Of a stretch of DNA of 64,000 nt, positions 34,115 through 43,084 are shown piece by piece. Source of the DNA: an uncultured Collinsella sp. (GTDB taxonomy: Bacteria > Actinomycetota > Coriobacteriia > Coriobacteriales > Coriobacteriaceae). The DNA is taken from contig URPJ01000001.1 of the NCBI GenBank assembly GCA_900549745.1, positions 62,001-126,000 on the forward strand, written 5' to 3'. The notes under the pieces were generated by a model. It was given only the letters and a program-made list of their open reading frames with translations, was not told the origin of the DNA and did not search any database. Each line of letters begins with the position of its first letter. Position 1 is the stretch's first letter. The position numbers and the translations under genes are program-made.

Positions 34115-35551
34115 ATGCGCAAAGTCCCGACCAATAACCAGCACCTGTTCTACCAACCGAAGGACGTGTGGGTGGGAGACGTCATGCCCTTCGGCAAGGA
34201 CGGCACGTTCTATCTATACCACCAGCGTGACACGCGCGACCCCGCTCCGCTTGCCGAAGGACAGCCCTTTGGGTGGTCGCTCGCGACCACCCAGGACTTC
34301 GTGACGTACCAGGAACACGGAACGGCGATCCCCCACGGCGGAGAAGACGACCAAGACCAGTTCATCTACGCCGGAACCGTTTACGAGGCAAAAGGGGAGG
34401 TACGCGCTTTCTATACCGGGTTCAACCGCAACTACCTGCGAGAAGGCAAAACGTCCCAGGTGCTCATGCAGGCGAAGGCCTGCTCGGATGATTATGCGAC
34501 GTGGAAAAAGACGGGCGTTGCAGTAGAGCTCACGCCTCAGCCAGGATACGATGGGCGCAACTGGCGCGACCCTTTCGTAATATGGGATGACGACCGGAAG
34601 GAATACCTCCTCGTACTGGGCACGCGTAAGGGAGACGACCCCTCCAAAACCCTCCAAACTGGCAGGCTCGTTCACTTTACGTCGAAGGACCTCGAGCACT
34701 GGCAGTTCAAGGGCGACTTCTGGGCCCCCGGCCTCTACACCATGTTCGAAATGCCAGACATTTTTAAAATTGGCGATTGGTGGTACCTGGTCTACTCTGA
34801 GTACAGCGACGAGAACAAGATCGTCTACCGCATGAGCCGCGATCTCTACGGTCCGTGGGAGAAGCCGAGAGATGACGCCTTCGACGGGAGGGCGTATTAC
34901 GCCGGACGGACCGCCTTCGACGGATCGCGCAGGATTCTGTCCGGCTGGGTCCCCACGCGCGAGAACGACGATGACCGGGCCAACTGGCTTTGGGGTGGCT
35001 CGTTTATGCCCCATGAGGTGTACCAGCGCCCCAATGGCACCCTCGGCGTTCGCCCTCCCCAAAGCATAAAGGATGCGTTCGAGTGCCCTGATGCCGTCCC
35101 GGATATCGAGCTTCGCGGAGACCACGAACGAACGGAGTGCGTAATCACCGAAAACGCAGGCGAGATCTTCTGCTTCGAGGCAGACGTGACGTTCAGGGAC
35201 GCTTGCGACTTCTCAATTCGAGCCTACAAGAATCTCGAGACCGACGAGTCGTACGAATACCGCTTCGACCTCGACGCGAATCGGCTCTCGTTCGACAAGA
35301 GCCCCTGTTACAAGTGGTTCCGCGTAATGGATAAGGGGCTTTGGAGGCCAGTCTGGCTCGAGTCCGGGCGTTCTTACCACCTGCAGCTCATCGTTGACGA
35401 CAACATCCTCGTCCTCTACCTCGACGGTACCGCACTCACGACACGCGTCTGCGAGAAGTTCGGCCACTCGCTTGCTGTTACGGTAACGAATGGCGAACTC
35501 AAACTGTCCAACATAGCCTTGGCGAAGGGGCTGCGCGAACAGGAAAAGTAA
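34115..35551 (+). CDS. GH32 family beta-fructosidase (levanase/invertase type), cytoplasmic
   Basis: 478 residues without a signal peptide, after AAGGAGG. GH32 landmarks: NWRDPFV (RDP motif, transition-state Asp) and FEMPDIF at the place of the acid/base Glu motif. A C-terminal beta-sandwich begins near 340. The usual nucleophile motif (N-D-P-N-G) is replaced by VGDVMPF near residue 22, where the Asp is kept. It likely hydrolyses a phosphorylated fructoside (sucrose-6-phosphate-like or fructo-oligosaccharide) brought in by the PTS encoded upstream. It is the last gene of the operon. Confidence 0.85.
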   Translation: MRKVPTNNQHLFYQPKDVWVGDVMPFGKDGTFYLYHQRDTRDPAPLAEGQPFGWSLATTQDFVTYQEHGTAIPHGGEDDQDQFIYAGTVYEAKGEVRAFYTGFNRNYLREGKTSQVLMQAKACSDDYATWKKTGVAVELTPQPGYDGRNWRDPFVIWDDDRKEYLLVLGTRKGDDPSKTLQTGRLVHFTSKDLEHWQFKGDFWAPGLYTMFEMPDIFKIGDWWYLVYSEYSDENKIVYRMSRDLYGPWEKPRDDAFDGRAYYAGRTAFDGSRRILSGWVPTRENDDDRANWLWGGSFMPHEVYQRPNGTLGVRPPQSIKDAFECPDAVPDIELRGDHERTECVITENAGEIFCFEADVTFRDACDFSIRAYKNLETDESYEYRFDLDANRLSFDKSPCYKWFRVMDKGLWRPVWLESGRSYHLQLIVDDNILVLYLDGTALTTRVCEKFGHSLAVTVTNGELKLSNIALAKGLREQEK

Positions 35552-35885
35552 GCCAGTGAACCTCGTCGCCACAGCGACTCCCCCAGCAAAACACGCGAAC
35601 AACGGGTCCGGCCGCATTCCGGCGACCGGACTCGTCCTGTGCCCTGATGGCACATGGCCCCGGGCTGCCGACAGCGAGGCGGCCTTAGGGGCCTCGCCTA
35701 CAGATTCCTGAGTGCGTCGACGAGGGAGACCTTGCCCGCGGTGACCTCGTCGGCCTGCTTGATGACCTTTGCGGGCACGACGGCCACCACAGCGCCGGCG
35801 GCAGAGTCGATTCGAGCGATGTGGTCAGAGACGGAGCGAACGGCGAGCCGCTTGCCGACAGGGAGGCAGTCAAAGGTGGCAAAGC
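35552..35885. other. Spacer after the GH32 gene with a possible gene fragment
   Basis: It holds a hairpin at about 35612-35636 (GTCCGG/CCGGAC) and another at about 35681-35701. A minus-strand open frame (35698-35985) looks coding over about 60 residues (AVRSVSDHIARIDSAAG) but its start lies in the duplicated promoter region. It is probably the C-terminal remnant of an unknown gene. Confidence 0.35.
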
Positions 35886-36099
35886 GCACTCCTACGGTTG
35901 GGATACGCCCGTGAGGCGCTCGGCGGACAGCGCTGTTGCCGCTCGCTGTGTCGAGCGCAGGTGTCGAGAAGTCGCCATATGCCACTACAGATGTATCATG
36001 GAGTGCCGAAGTTCACGTGCCCGTGACAAAACGCGGGCGCCAACCCGTCCCGAGCACCACCCCGCCCGTAAGGTGTGGGACGAAAGGAGGACCAGCCGC

Positions 36100-38853
36100 A
36101 TGAACATCCCCGAGACACAGAAAGACCTGCTTGCCTACCTCGATCGCATCACGCGCGAGCTTGGCAGCACGCGGGGCGGGCGCATCCAGAACCGTCTCGA
36201 CCACTTCACCACGGCATCTATAACCGACTCGCTCGCCATCTCGCGCAGCCTGGCAAGTCAGTATCTCAACGAGCTCGTGCGCGCTGGCCTCGTGGTGAAA
36301 GCAGGGGCACGACCGGTGTGCTACTTCCACCGCCGCTCCCTCGAACGCTTCTTCCAGTCTCGCATTGAGCGTAGCACCTACCCTTCGGTCGAGCAGCTCT
36401 TCGCCACGCTCGGAAACGGCGAGCGACTCGACTTCGACCGCGCAATCGGTCACGAGCTGAGCCTTGCGCCCTGCATCAGCCAGCTCTGCGCCGCGCTCAA
36501 GTACCCGCCAGCTGGCCTGCCCATCCTGCTCTGTGGCGCCTCGGGAACCGGCAAGGGTCTACTCGCCGAACTTGCCCTCGAATACGGCAAGAACGTCGGC
36601 GTCCTGCAGCAGGAAGCCAAGCTTGTGAGCATCGACTGCTCGCATTACGCAGACGATGCCCGCGCGCTCACTCACGACCTGTGCGCAGATGGCGGGCCTG
36701 CAGATCGGGCGAGCGGCGGCATCGTTTATCTCAAGGACGTCGACGCCCTCTCACCCGCTGCCCAGGACGCGCTCTTGGAGTGGGCCTCCGCACAGGCGGG
36801 CGCCATTGTGCCAGCCCCTGCTGTGCGCCTTATCTTTGCCACCTCAAACGAGGCAGACAGTACCGAGTGCCGCAGCCTCACGCGTCGCATCCCCATGTCC
36901 GCCCAGGTGCCGTCTCTGCGCGAGCGCACCCAGGAGGAGCGTGAGGAACTGACTCTCCACTTCCTCAAGGAGGAGGGCCGACGCATAGGACGCGACATCC
37001 TCATAAGTCGCGGAGCCTTCCGAGCCCTCGCCGGCACCAACTTCGAGGAGAACGTACGCGGCCTGCGCGACTGCATCACCAACTGTTGCGCCGAGGCCTA
37101 TCTAGACACGAAGGGTGACAGCCTGGAGATTCGCACCTACCAGCTTCCCTCCGCAATCCTTGCCGGCTCCGCACTCGAGCGCAGCGAGAACGACATGCAG
37201 CTCATCGACACCACCCGGAGCATCCAAAGCCAGGCGGACGACCGCGCACGGCATGTACTCGACGCCATGCTGGAGCCATACGAGAGCTATCGCGAAGGCA
37301 CGCTTGATGGGGGCGCGTGCAGCGCTCAGCTGGTGGAGCGAGCCCGCGACCTCGAGGACTACCTGGCGTTCGGGCAAAACCCGGGCCGCTCGAAGTCCGA
37401 CGCATACGAGCAGATCGCCGACAGCGTCGTCACTTCCGTGAACGAACTCTACTCGATCGATTTGTCCCGAAAGAGCTCGCATCTAATCGCCCAGGGCATC
37501 TGCCTCCAGCTGTGGCCGCCCGCAAGCCTCTCGCGTTGGAAGAGCTCCCATGCAAGCGAGCTTTCCGGCATGCGCGGCGTCGTGGCCCAGCGCAACCGCT
37601 TTGCCGTTACTGTCTGCGCCTGCATCGCTGATGAACTCAAGGCCACGCTCGGCATCGCACTCGACGATCTCACGTGTCTGCTCGTCCTTGCGCATGCGGC
37701 ACTCGCACTCGACCCGTCTAAGCGTCGTCGGAGCGTCGGTATCGTCCTCAGTCATGGCTACTCGACCGCCACGAGCATCGCCGACGCCGCCAATCGGATT
37801 CTTGACACGAGGGTCTTCGAGGCCATCGACATGCCCTACGACCAGAAGGTTACGGACGTCGCTGTTCCTCTTCAGCAAATCATCGACCGCTTCTCCTACG
37901 CAGACGAGGTCGTCATCCTCGTGGACATGGGATCGCTCCAGGATATTTATAAGAGTCTGGAATCCACCTCCGGCATGACGCTCGGCATCATAAACAACGC
38001 CTCTACCGGCCTTGCGGTGGAGGTTGGCGCCGGACTTATCGCGGGTCGCTCCGTGCGAGAGGTTCTCGACGATGCTGCGGCAGCTTGCACCTGTAATTAT
38101 CACATCGTGGCGCGCAACGCCCGACCGGACGCGATTGTCTTCTGCTCCGAAGGCGGACTTGACGCAGCTGCGCGGATCCGCGATCTCGTGGCGCAGAGCC
38201 TGCCTGGCGAGTCCCCCGCGCGGCTTGTCGCCGTTGACTGGCGGCAGCTCGCCAATAACGGATCTGAGGATGCCGCCTTCTCCCAGTACAACGTGCGCTC
38301 GGTCATCGGCACGGACAATCCGCACGCCGACGGAGTCCCGTTCATTTCGCTCGAGGAACTCATCGCCGGCGAAGGAACGGCCCAGATAGACCGCGCCTTC
38401 GCACGCTTGCTCGACGCTGACAGCTTGCGCACGTTCCACCAGAATCTCGTCAAGAACATGACCCTCAGGAACGTGGTCGAGTCCATCACAATCCTTAACC
38501 CCAACAAGCTCTTCGGCGAAATCGAGAGTGCCGCAGAGCGGCTCCAGCAGCTCACCGGAGACGTGATTGGCGCTCGTGTGAGCATGGGGCTCTACGTGCA
38601 CCTGTGTTGTCTCGTGGAGCGCCTCGTGACCAGAAGCCCCATCGAGAACTACGCAGACGAGCAGCGCTTCGCCAATGAACACAACGATTTCGTCGAGGCA
38701 TTCCGCACGAGCTTCTCTGACATTTCCGCCCATTACCACGTGGAGGTCCCCGTCGCGGAGATCGCCTACGCATACGACTACATCAATTCCCGGCATGCCC
38801 CGCGCAGGCAGGCCACGCCGAACGATGGGCCCGCGGCTCAGCAGGACGAGTGA
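36100..38853 (+). CDS. levR: LevR-type PRD/AAA+ transcriptional regulator lacking GAFTGA
   Basis: 917 residues from ATG 36100 (AAAGGAGG). Domains: N-terminal winged helix (SQYLNELVRAGLVVKAGARP); AAA+ domain with Walker A GASGTGKGLL (about 145); first PRD (about 410-520); EIIA-man-like domain with LSHGYSTATS (His about 552); an EIIB-like region; a last PRD with VHLCCLVERL. In LevR-type activators the AAA+ domain carries a GAFTGA loop that touches sigma-54; here SIDCSHYADDARALTHDLC runs directly into GGIVYLKDVD without it. It is expected to control the flanking fructose-type PTS and GH32 operon according to sugar flow. Confidence 0.9.
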   Translation: MNIPETQKDLLAYLDRITRELGSTRGGRIQNRLDHFTTASITDSLAISRSLASQYLNELVRAGLVVKAGARPVCYFHRRSLERFFQSRIERSTYPSVEQLFATLGNGERLDFDRAIGHELSLAPCISQLCAALKYPPAGLPILLCGASGTGKGLLAELALEYGKNVGVLQQEAKLVSIDCSHYADDARALTHDLCADGGPADRASGGIVYLKDVDALSPAAQDALLEWASAQAGAIVPAPAVRLIFATSNEADSTECRSLTRRIPMSAQVPSLRERTQEEREELTLHFLKEEGRRIGRDILISRGAFRALAGTNFEENVRGLRDCITNCCAEAYLDTKGDSLEIRTYQLPSAILAGSALERSENDMQLIDTTRSIQSQADDRARHVLDAMLEPYESYREGTLDGGACSAQLVERARDLEDYLAFGQNPGRSKSDAYEQIADSVVTSVNELYSIDLSRKSSHLIAQGICLQLWPPASLSRWKSSHASELSGMRGVVAQRNRFAVTVCACIADELKATLGIALDDLTCLLVLAHAALALDPSKRRRSVGIVLSHGYSTATSIADAANRILDTRVFEAIDMPYDQKVTDVAVPLQQIIDRFSYADEVVILVDMGSLQDIYKSLESTSGMTLGIINNASTGLAVEVGAGLIAGRSVREVLDDAAAACTCNYHIVARNARPDAIVFCSEGGLDAAARIRDLVAQSLPGESPARLVAVDWRQLANNGSEDAAFSQYNVRSVIGTDNPHADGVPFISLEELIAGEGTAQIDRAFARLLDADSLRTFHQNLVKNMTLRNVVESITILNPNKLFGEIESAAERLQQLTGDVIGARVSMGLYVHLCCLVERLVTRSPIENYADEQRFANEHNDFVEAFRTSFSDISAHYHVEVPVAEIAYAYDYINSRHAPRRQATPNDGPAAQQDE

Positions 38854-38860
38854 CGCGCCT

Positions 38861-39040
38861 CGCAAGCAAAGGAAGGAAGCCAACATCACACGAGCATCAT
38901 CGATCGCTGCGTGCAAGGCGGCGGGCCTCACCGTGTTCGCCAAGCGCGAGGAGCGTTTTGGTTTTTCGCAAGCAAATGCGGACGAAATCAGCGACCAGAT
39001 TCCCGATACGCTCAAACATGCAGGGCCCCTATGTGTTTAA
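38861..39040 (+). pseudogene. Duplicated EIIB leader followed by a HAD-like C-terminal fragment
   Basis: 38861-38904 repeats the leader of the EIIB gene (31488-31529) with the start codon changed from ATG to ACG. It then diverges into an open piece, AACKAAGLTVFAKREERFGF, ending at 39040. That piece resembles the C-terminus of a HAD-family phosphatase. Neither part can be expressed as a whole protein. Confidence 0.6.
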
Positions 39041-39107
39041 CCTCATTTTTCCGTGTGCGGTAGAATGGAGTCGTTGAGATCGCGAACGCCTTAAAGGGAG
39101 AGTTTTT

Positions 39108-39842
39108 GTGGATGCGCATCTGGATGGGGGCTCTTCCGCCCCGCTGTATCAACAGGTGCTCGATTTGCTTAAGAGCGATATCGAACAGGGGACATATCCC
39201 GTTGACTCGCAGATTCCAACGGAACTTGAGCTTTCTAAGATGTACGGCGTGGGAAGGGTCACGGTTCGCCGCGCAATAGAGGAGCTTGTGGGCGAGGGGT
39301 ATCTCACCAAGCGGCAGGGGCGTGGTACGTTTGTGACCGCGACAAAGATAATTCGCAAGGTGCATCAGAAGGACGATGTTCAGAGTTTTACCCAAGCATG
39401 CGCTGAAAACGGCATGAAGGCGGGCGCTCGCGTCGTTGCCCGCAAGACCGTTGCCGCCGATCGCGACCTCGCTTCTTTCTTTGGCTTGGATGAAGGCTCT
39501 GACCTCATCTTGGTCTCACGCGTGCGTACCGCAGACGGCGTGCCGGTCCTGTTCGAGAACAACTACTATCCTGTCGATGGATTCGAATTTCTCAAAGATA
39601 TCGGTCTCTCCAATTGTTCGATATTCGAGGCCGTGGGGGAGCGTACGGGTAGGTATCCCTGCTCGTCCGATCCCTGCAGGCTGGAGATCGCCCGTGCGGG
39701 AATTGATGCCGCCCGCGAGCTCAAGGTCCCAGTAGGGGAGCCGCTGTTCTTCATGAACGCGGGCTTTCTCGATTCCAACGGAGAGCGCTTCTGCTATGGC
39801 AGACAGTACTACGTGGGTTCGCGCTACAGCTTCGATATCTAG
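39108..39842 (+). CDS. GntR/UTRA (HutC-type) transcriptional regulator
   Basis: 244 residues. A GTG start 7 bases after AAAGGGAG. The winged helix (about 10-75) contains PTELELSKMYGVGRVTVRRA and the wing TKRQGRGTFV. The UTRA effector domain (about 90-240) follows. Such regulators bind a phosphosugar and release DNA; FrlR of the fructoselysine operon belongs to this class. It stands just upstream of the fructosamine operon. Two matching 21-bp sites lie in the gap between them. Confidence 0.93.
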   Translation: MDAHLDGGSSAPLYQQVLDLLKSDIEQGTYPVDSQIPTELELSKMYGVGRVTVRRAIEELVGEGYLTKRQGRGTFVTATKIIRKVHQKDDVQSFTQACAENGMKAGARVVARKTVAADRDLASFFGLDEGSDLILVSRVRTADGVPVLFENNYYPVDGFEFLKDIGLSNCSIFEAVGERTGRYPCSSDPCRLEIARAGIDAARELKVPVGEPLFFMNAGFLDSNGERFCYGRQYYVGSRYSFDI

Positions 39843-39914
39843 CGGCTCTGTCTCACACAGCGCTGTTCTCGTATTGCCGCGGCAGGTCCGTTTAGCGCGT
39901 AAAAGTTACCACTT

Positions 39915-39985
39915 ATAGAACAACCTAATATGTTTCTTGACCGACGCCTTCATGCAGGTTATACATAGAACAACCTAAGATGTTT
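39915..39985. promoter_or_regulatory. Two direct 21-bp sites before the fructosamine operon
   Basis: 39915-39935 and 39965-39985 match at 20 of 21 positions (core AACAACCTAA-K-ATGTTT), exactly 50 bp apart. The core is weakly palindromic (AACA-N8-TGTT). They are likely operators of the adjacent GntR regulator, and the 50-bp period would allow looping. Confidence 0.7.
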
Positions 39986-40039
39986 GCCTATACGTGAAGG
40001 ATTTTTGGCAAGCATCGTTGCTCTGGCAGGAGGTTAAGA

Positions 40040-41503
40040 ATGCCGGATGCCAAACAGGAGAAGCCCAAGCGCAGATTCCATCTCCAGCTTCCCCATGTGT
40101 ACACCATCGCGTTCATGCTGATCGTGTTCTTCGCGGTGCTCACATGGATCGTCCCATCGGGTCAGTTCGACCGCCAGACCATTCAGACGGCCGCGGGCGA
40201 GCGAGAAGTCACCGTAGCCGGAACGTACCAAGAGGTCGACAAGGTCTACACCGATTCGGAGACGGGGGAGACCGTCGATCTGCGACAGGGCATCGATGCC
40301 GTCCTGCAGGCTCCCGCCAAGGGCATCCAGGCTGCGGCCGATGTCGTCGCGTTCGTCCTGCTGATCGGCGGATCGTTCGCCATCGTCACCAAGACCAACG
40401 CCCTAAACGCCGGTATGAGCCGCGTGATCAAGAAGTTGAAGAACAAGGACATCTTGATCATCCCCATCTCCATGGTCCTGCTCTCGATCTGCGGCGCCAC
40501 GTTCGGCATGTCCGAGGAGGCGCTGCCGTTCTACGCGATCTTCATCCCCATCATGCTGAGCATCGGGTATGACTCCATGACCGCATTCATCATCTGCTTC
40601 CTCGGCCCCAACCTTGGTTACTGCGCATCCACTATCGATCCTTTCAACGTGCTGATCGCCCAGGGCGTTATCGGCATCGAGGGAAATCCCCAGCTTTGGC
40701 TCCGCGCCATCCTGTGGGCCATCTTCACCGCCGCGGGCATTTTCTGGGCCATGCGCTACGCGCGCCGCGTCAAGCTCGATCCCAAGTCCTCCATCACCTA
40801 TGAGGACGATAAGCAGAAGCGCATCGAGTTCTCTGTCACCGACGCCTCTATCGAAGAGGAGTTCACGCTTCGCCACGAGCTCGTCCTCATTGATTTCGCG
40901 GTCGGCATGGGCGTTATCGTGTGGGGCCTCGTTACCCAGGGCTGGTATATGGACGAGATCTCTATGGTGTTCCTGGCCATGGGCCTTCTTGCCGGCATAC
41001 TCGGCGGCTTGGACGAGAAGACCATTGCGGAGGAGTTCGTCCGCGGAATCGCCGACTTCGCCTACGCAGCCTGCATCATCGGTATCGCCCGCGGCATCCT
41101 GGTCGTTGCAGAGGGCGGAATGATCATCGACTCTATTCTTAACTGGCTCGTCGGACTCCTTGCGGGCGCTCCGTCCTTCATCTATACCACCTTCATGTAC
41201 ATCGTCCTCGGCCTGCTTTCGCTGCTGGTTCCTTCCAGCTCCGGCCTCGCTGCACTCACCATGCCAGTCATGGGCCCGCTGACCGAGCTTATGGGTCTCA
41301 ATCCCGAGGCTGCCGTCACCGCTCTGCAGTTCGCGAACCAGACCATCAACACCATCAGCCCCGTTGCGGGCATGACCGTCGCGGGTCTCGCCGTAGCGAA
41401 GATCTCCTTCGGGCAATGGTGGAAGACCATCTGGAAGTTCTTTATCTTCATGGTCCTGTTCGGATTGGTCGCGACTACGATCTCCGGCCTACTGCCGATG
41501 TAG
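40040..41503 (+). CDS. YfcC-family (DcuC-like) carrier
   Basis: 487 residues with about 12 hydrophobic helices, after AGGAGG. The N-terminal pattern PHVYTIAFMLIVFFAVLTWI with IVPSGQFDRQ, and later ATFGMSEEALPFYAIFIPIM, are typical of the YfcC/C4-dicarboxylate anaerobic carrier family (amino-acid or dicarboxylate antiporters). It takes the place of the FrlA-type permease found in the E. coli fructoselysine operon, so it probably imports the fructosyl-amino acid or a peptide form of it. Confidence 0.88.
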   Translation: MPDAKQEKPKRRFHLQLPHVYTIAFMLIVFFAVLTWIVPSGQFDRQTIQTAAGEREVTVAGTYQEVDKVYTDSETGETVDLRQGIDAVLQAPAKGIQAAADVVAFVLLIGGSFAIVTKTNALNAGMSRVIKKLKNKDILIIPISMVLLSICGATFGMSEEALPFYAIFIPIMLSIGYDSMTAFIICFLGPNLGYCASTIDPFNVLIAQGVIGIEGNPQLWLRAILWAIFTAAGIFWAMRYARRVKLDPKSSITYEDDKQKRIEFSVTDASIEEEFTLRHELVLIDFAVGMGVIVWGLVTQGWYMDEISMVFLAMGLLAGILGGLDEKTIAEEFVRGIADFAYAACIIGIARGILVVAEGGMIIDSILNWLVGLLAGAPSFIYTTFMYIVLGLLSLLVPSSSGLAALTMPVMGPLTELMGLNPEAAVTALQFANQTINTISPVAGMTVAGLAVAKISFGQWWKTIWKFFIFMVLFGLVATTISGLLPM

Positions 41504-41513
41504 GAGGTGCCCG

Positions 41514-43076
41514 GTGTTTGATCGTTCGCTAGTATTGCTGTCCCGCAGCATCTTTACCGGCCTTTCCGATGAACCGATCGACGGATATGTTTCGATTCGC
41601 GGTAATCGCATCGAATCCGTGGGCGCCTCTGATCGGGCTGCCGAATATACTGCGCATGCGGACGAGGTTCGCGACCTTGGCTCCAGAACCGTCATGGCAG
41701 GCCTTGTCGACGTGCACACGTTCTTTACCGGCTGGGTGCTCCGTCGCATCGGCGCCGATCTTATCGATGCGACCTCGGCAGATGATGTTTTCACCGCGAT
41801 GTCGAATTGGAAGGAGGAGCGGCCCCAGGCCCCTATGGCGTTGGGCATGAACCTTCCGGAGACCCTTATGGGTGACGACTTGGTTGATATGTTGGACGAG
41901 AAGTTCTCATCCACGCCTGCCGTCGCCTTTACTGCCGGCGCGGAGACCTGCGTGCTCAACTCCGCCGCATCTGCGCGCTATGGTTTTACGCCCGAGGCTT
42001 GCTATGCCGAGATGATTTGGCACCTTATGCGCGATTATCTACCTCTTCAGGAAGTCCGCGATGCGTATGGCGACTACATGACCATGCTTAACTCCCGTGG
42101 CGTCACCGCCATCAAGGAGATGTGCTTTGACGATTATTACGGATTTGCGGACGAGATGTATCGCCGCGAGCAGGAAGGCGAACTTACGGTTAGGGTCGAC
42201 ATGATGAGCCAGCCCGTCGGGCATGGAGCCGACCTTGATTACGCCTGCTCGGCGCGCGACCGCTTCCAAGGAGACTTCGTCAGGTTCTCCGGCTTCAATC
42301 GCATGACCGATCGCGGCGTGTGGTGCGGCCTGGCCGAGATGATCGATCCCTACGAGGAGGGGGCCGATGCGGGTGCCGGCGGAAAGACCGTGGTCGAGGA
42401 GCCCGAATGGGACCTCATCTCTCGCGAGCTGTCCGAGATCGATGCCCAGGGATTCCGCTACTCCCTGCATTGCCAGGGGGATGGGGCCGTTCGCAAGACG
42501 ATCGACCTGTATGAGCGGCTACCGCGTGATGAGTCGGGAAGGCTCGCTCGCAGGCATTCGATTACGGACCTTGAGAACTCCGATCCAGCTGACCTGGCGC
42601 GCATGGGCGCCATCGGCGGTATCTGCGAGGTCTATCCCCAGATCCTTACTCTTGATAAGCGCGAGGATTGCCTTTCGACCATGCGTCGCCAGATAGGAGA
42701 GAAGAGGCTCTCCCGCAGCTGGAACCGTCGCGCCATGGTGGATGGCGGATGTGTGCTGTGCTGCGGAACCGATCTTCCCCTCCTTATCCCGCATCTAGGA
42801 GATTCGATCTACAGCGCCTGCGGAGGGTACTTCGCCGACGGTTTGGACGTCAACCCGCAGAATACCGTTAGCGTTGCCGAGCTGCTGCGGGCATGGACTG
42901 CCGGGGGTTCCTACGATCTGGTTCGCGAGAACGATTTCGGCACCCTCGAGGCGGGCAAGCTCGCGGACATCTGCGTTTTGGACCGCGATGTGTTTGCGGT
43001 GGACCCCAAAGATGCCAGAGACATCCAGGTCTCGCTCACGCTGAGCGATGGTCGGGTCGTGTACGAAGATTGCTAG
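41514..43076 (+). CDS. Amidohydrolase family protein (YtcJ/Amidohydro_3-like)
   Basis: 520 residues. A GTG start 6 bases after AGGAGG, which overlaps the carrier stop. Landmarks: VMAGLVDVHTFFTGW, where the usual metal motif HxH has only its first His; HCQGDGAVRKTIDLYE (HxxGDxA, typical of YtcJ-like proteins); CCGTDLPLLIPH with the catalytic-type Asp; and a C-terminal beta domain (GTLEAGKLADICVLDRD). It may remove an acyl or amide group from the fructosamine substrate before kinase and deglycase act. The changed metal motif makes catalysis uncertain. Confidence 0.85.
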   Translation: MFDRSLVLLSRSIFTGLSDEPIDGYVSIRGNRIESVGASDRAAEYTAHADEVRDLGSRTVMAGLVDVHTFFTGWVLRRIGADLIDATSADDVFTAMSNWKEERPQAPMALGMNLPETLMGDDLVDMLDEKFSSTPAVAFTAGAETCVLNSAASARYGFTPEACYAEMIWHLMRDYLPLQEVRDAYGDYMTMLNSRGVTAIKEMCFDDYYGFADEMYRREQEGELTVRVDMMSQPVGHGADLDYACSARDRFQGDFVRFSGFNRMTDRGVWCGLAEMIDPYEEGADAGAGGKTVVEEPEWDLISRELSEIDAQGFRYSLHCQGDGAVRKTIDLYERLPRDESGRLARRHSITDLENSDPADLARMGAIGGICEVYPQILTLDKREDCLSTMRRQIGEKRLSRSWNRRAMVDGGCVLCCGTDLPLLIPHLGDSIYSACGGYFADGLDVNPQNTVSVAELLRAWTAGGSYDLVRENDFGTLEAGKLADICVLDRDVFAVDPKDARDIQVSLTLSDGRVVYEDC

Positions 43077-43084
43077 GAGAGGAG

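Noticed and set aside
37483..39015. 510-codon minus-strand ORF antisense to levR
   Set aside because: Shadow of the LevR-type gene; no recognisable domain and no ribosome-binding site.
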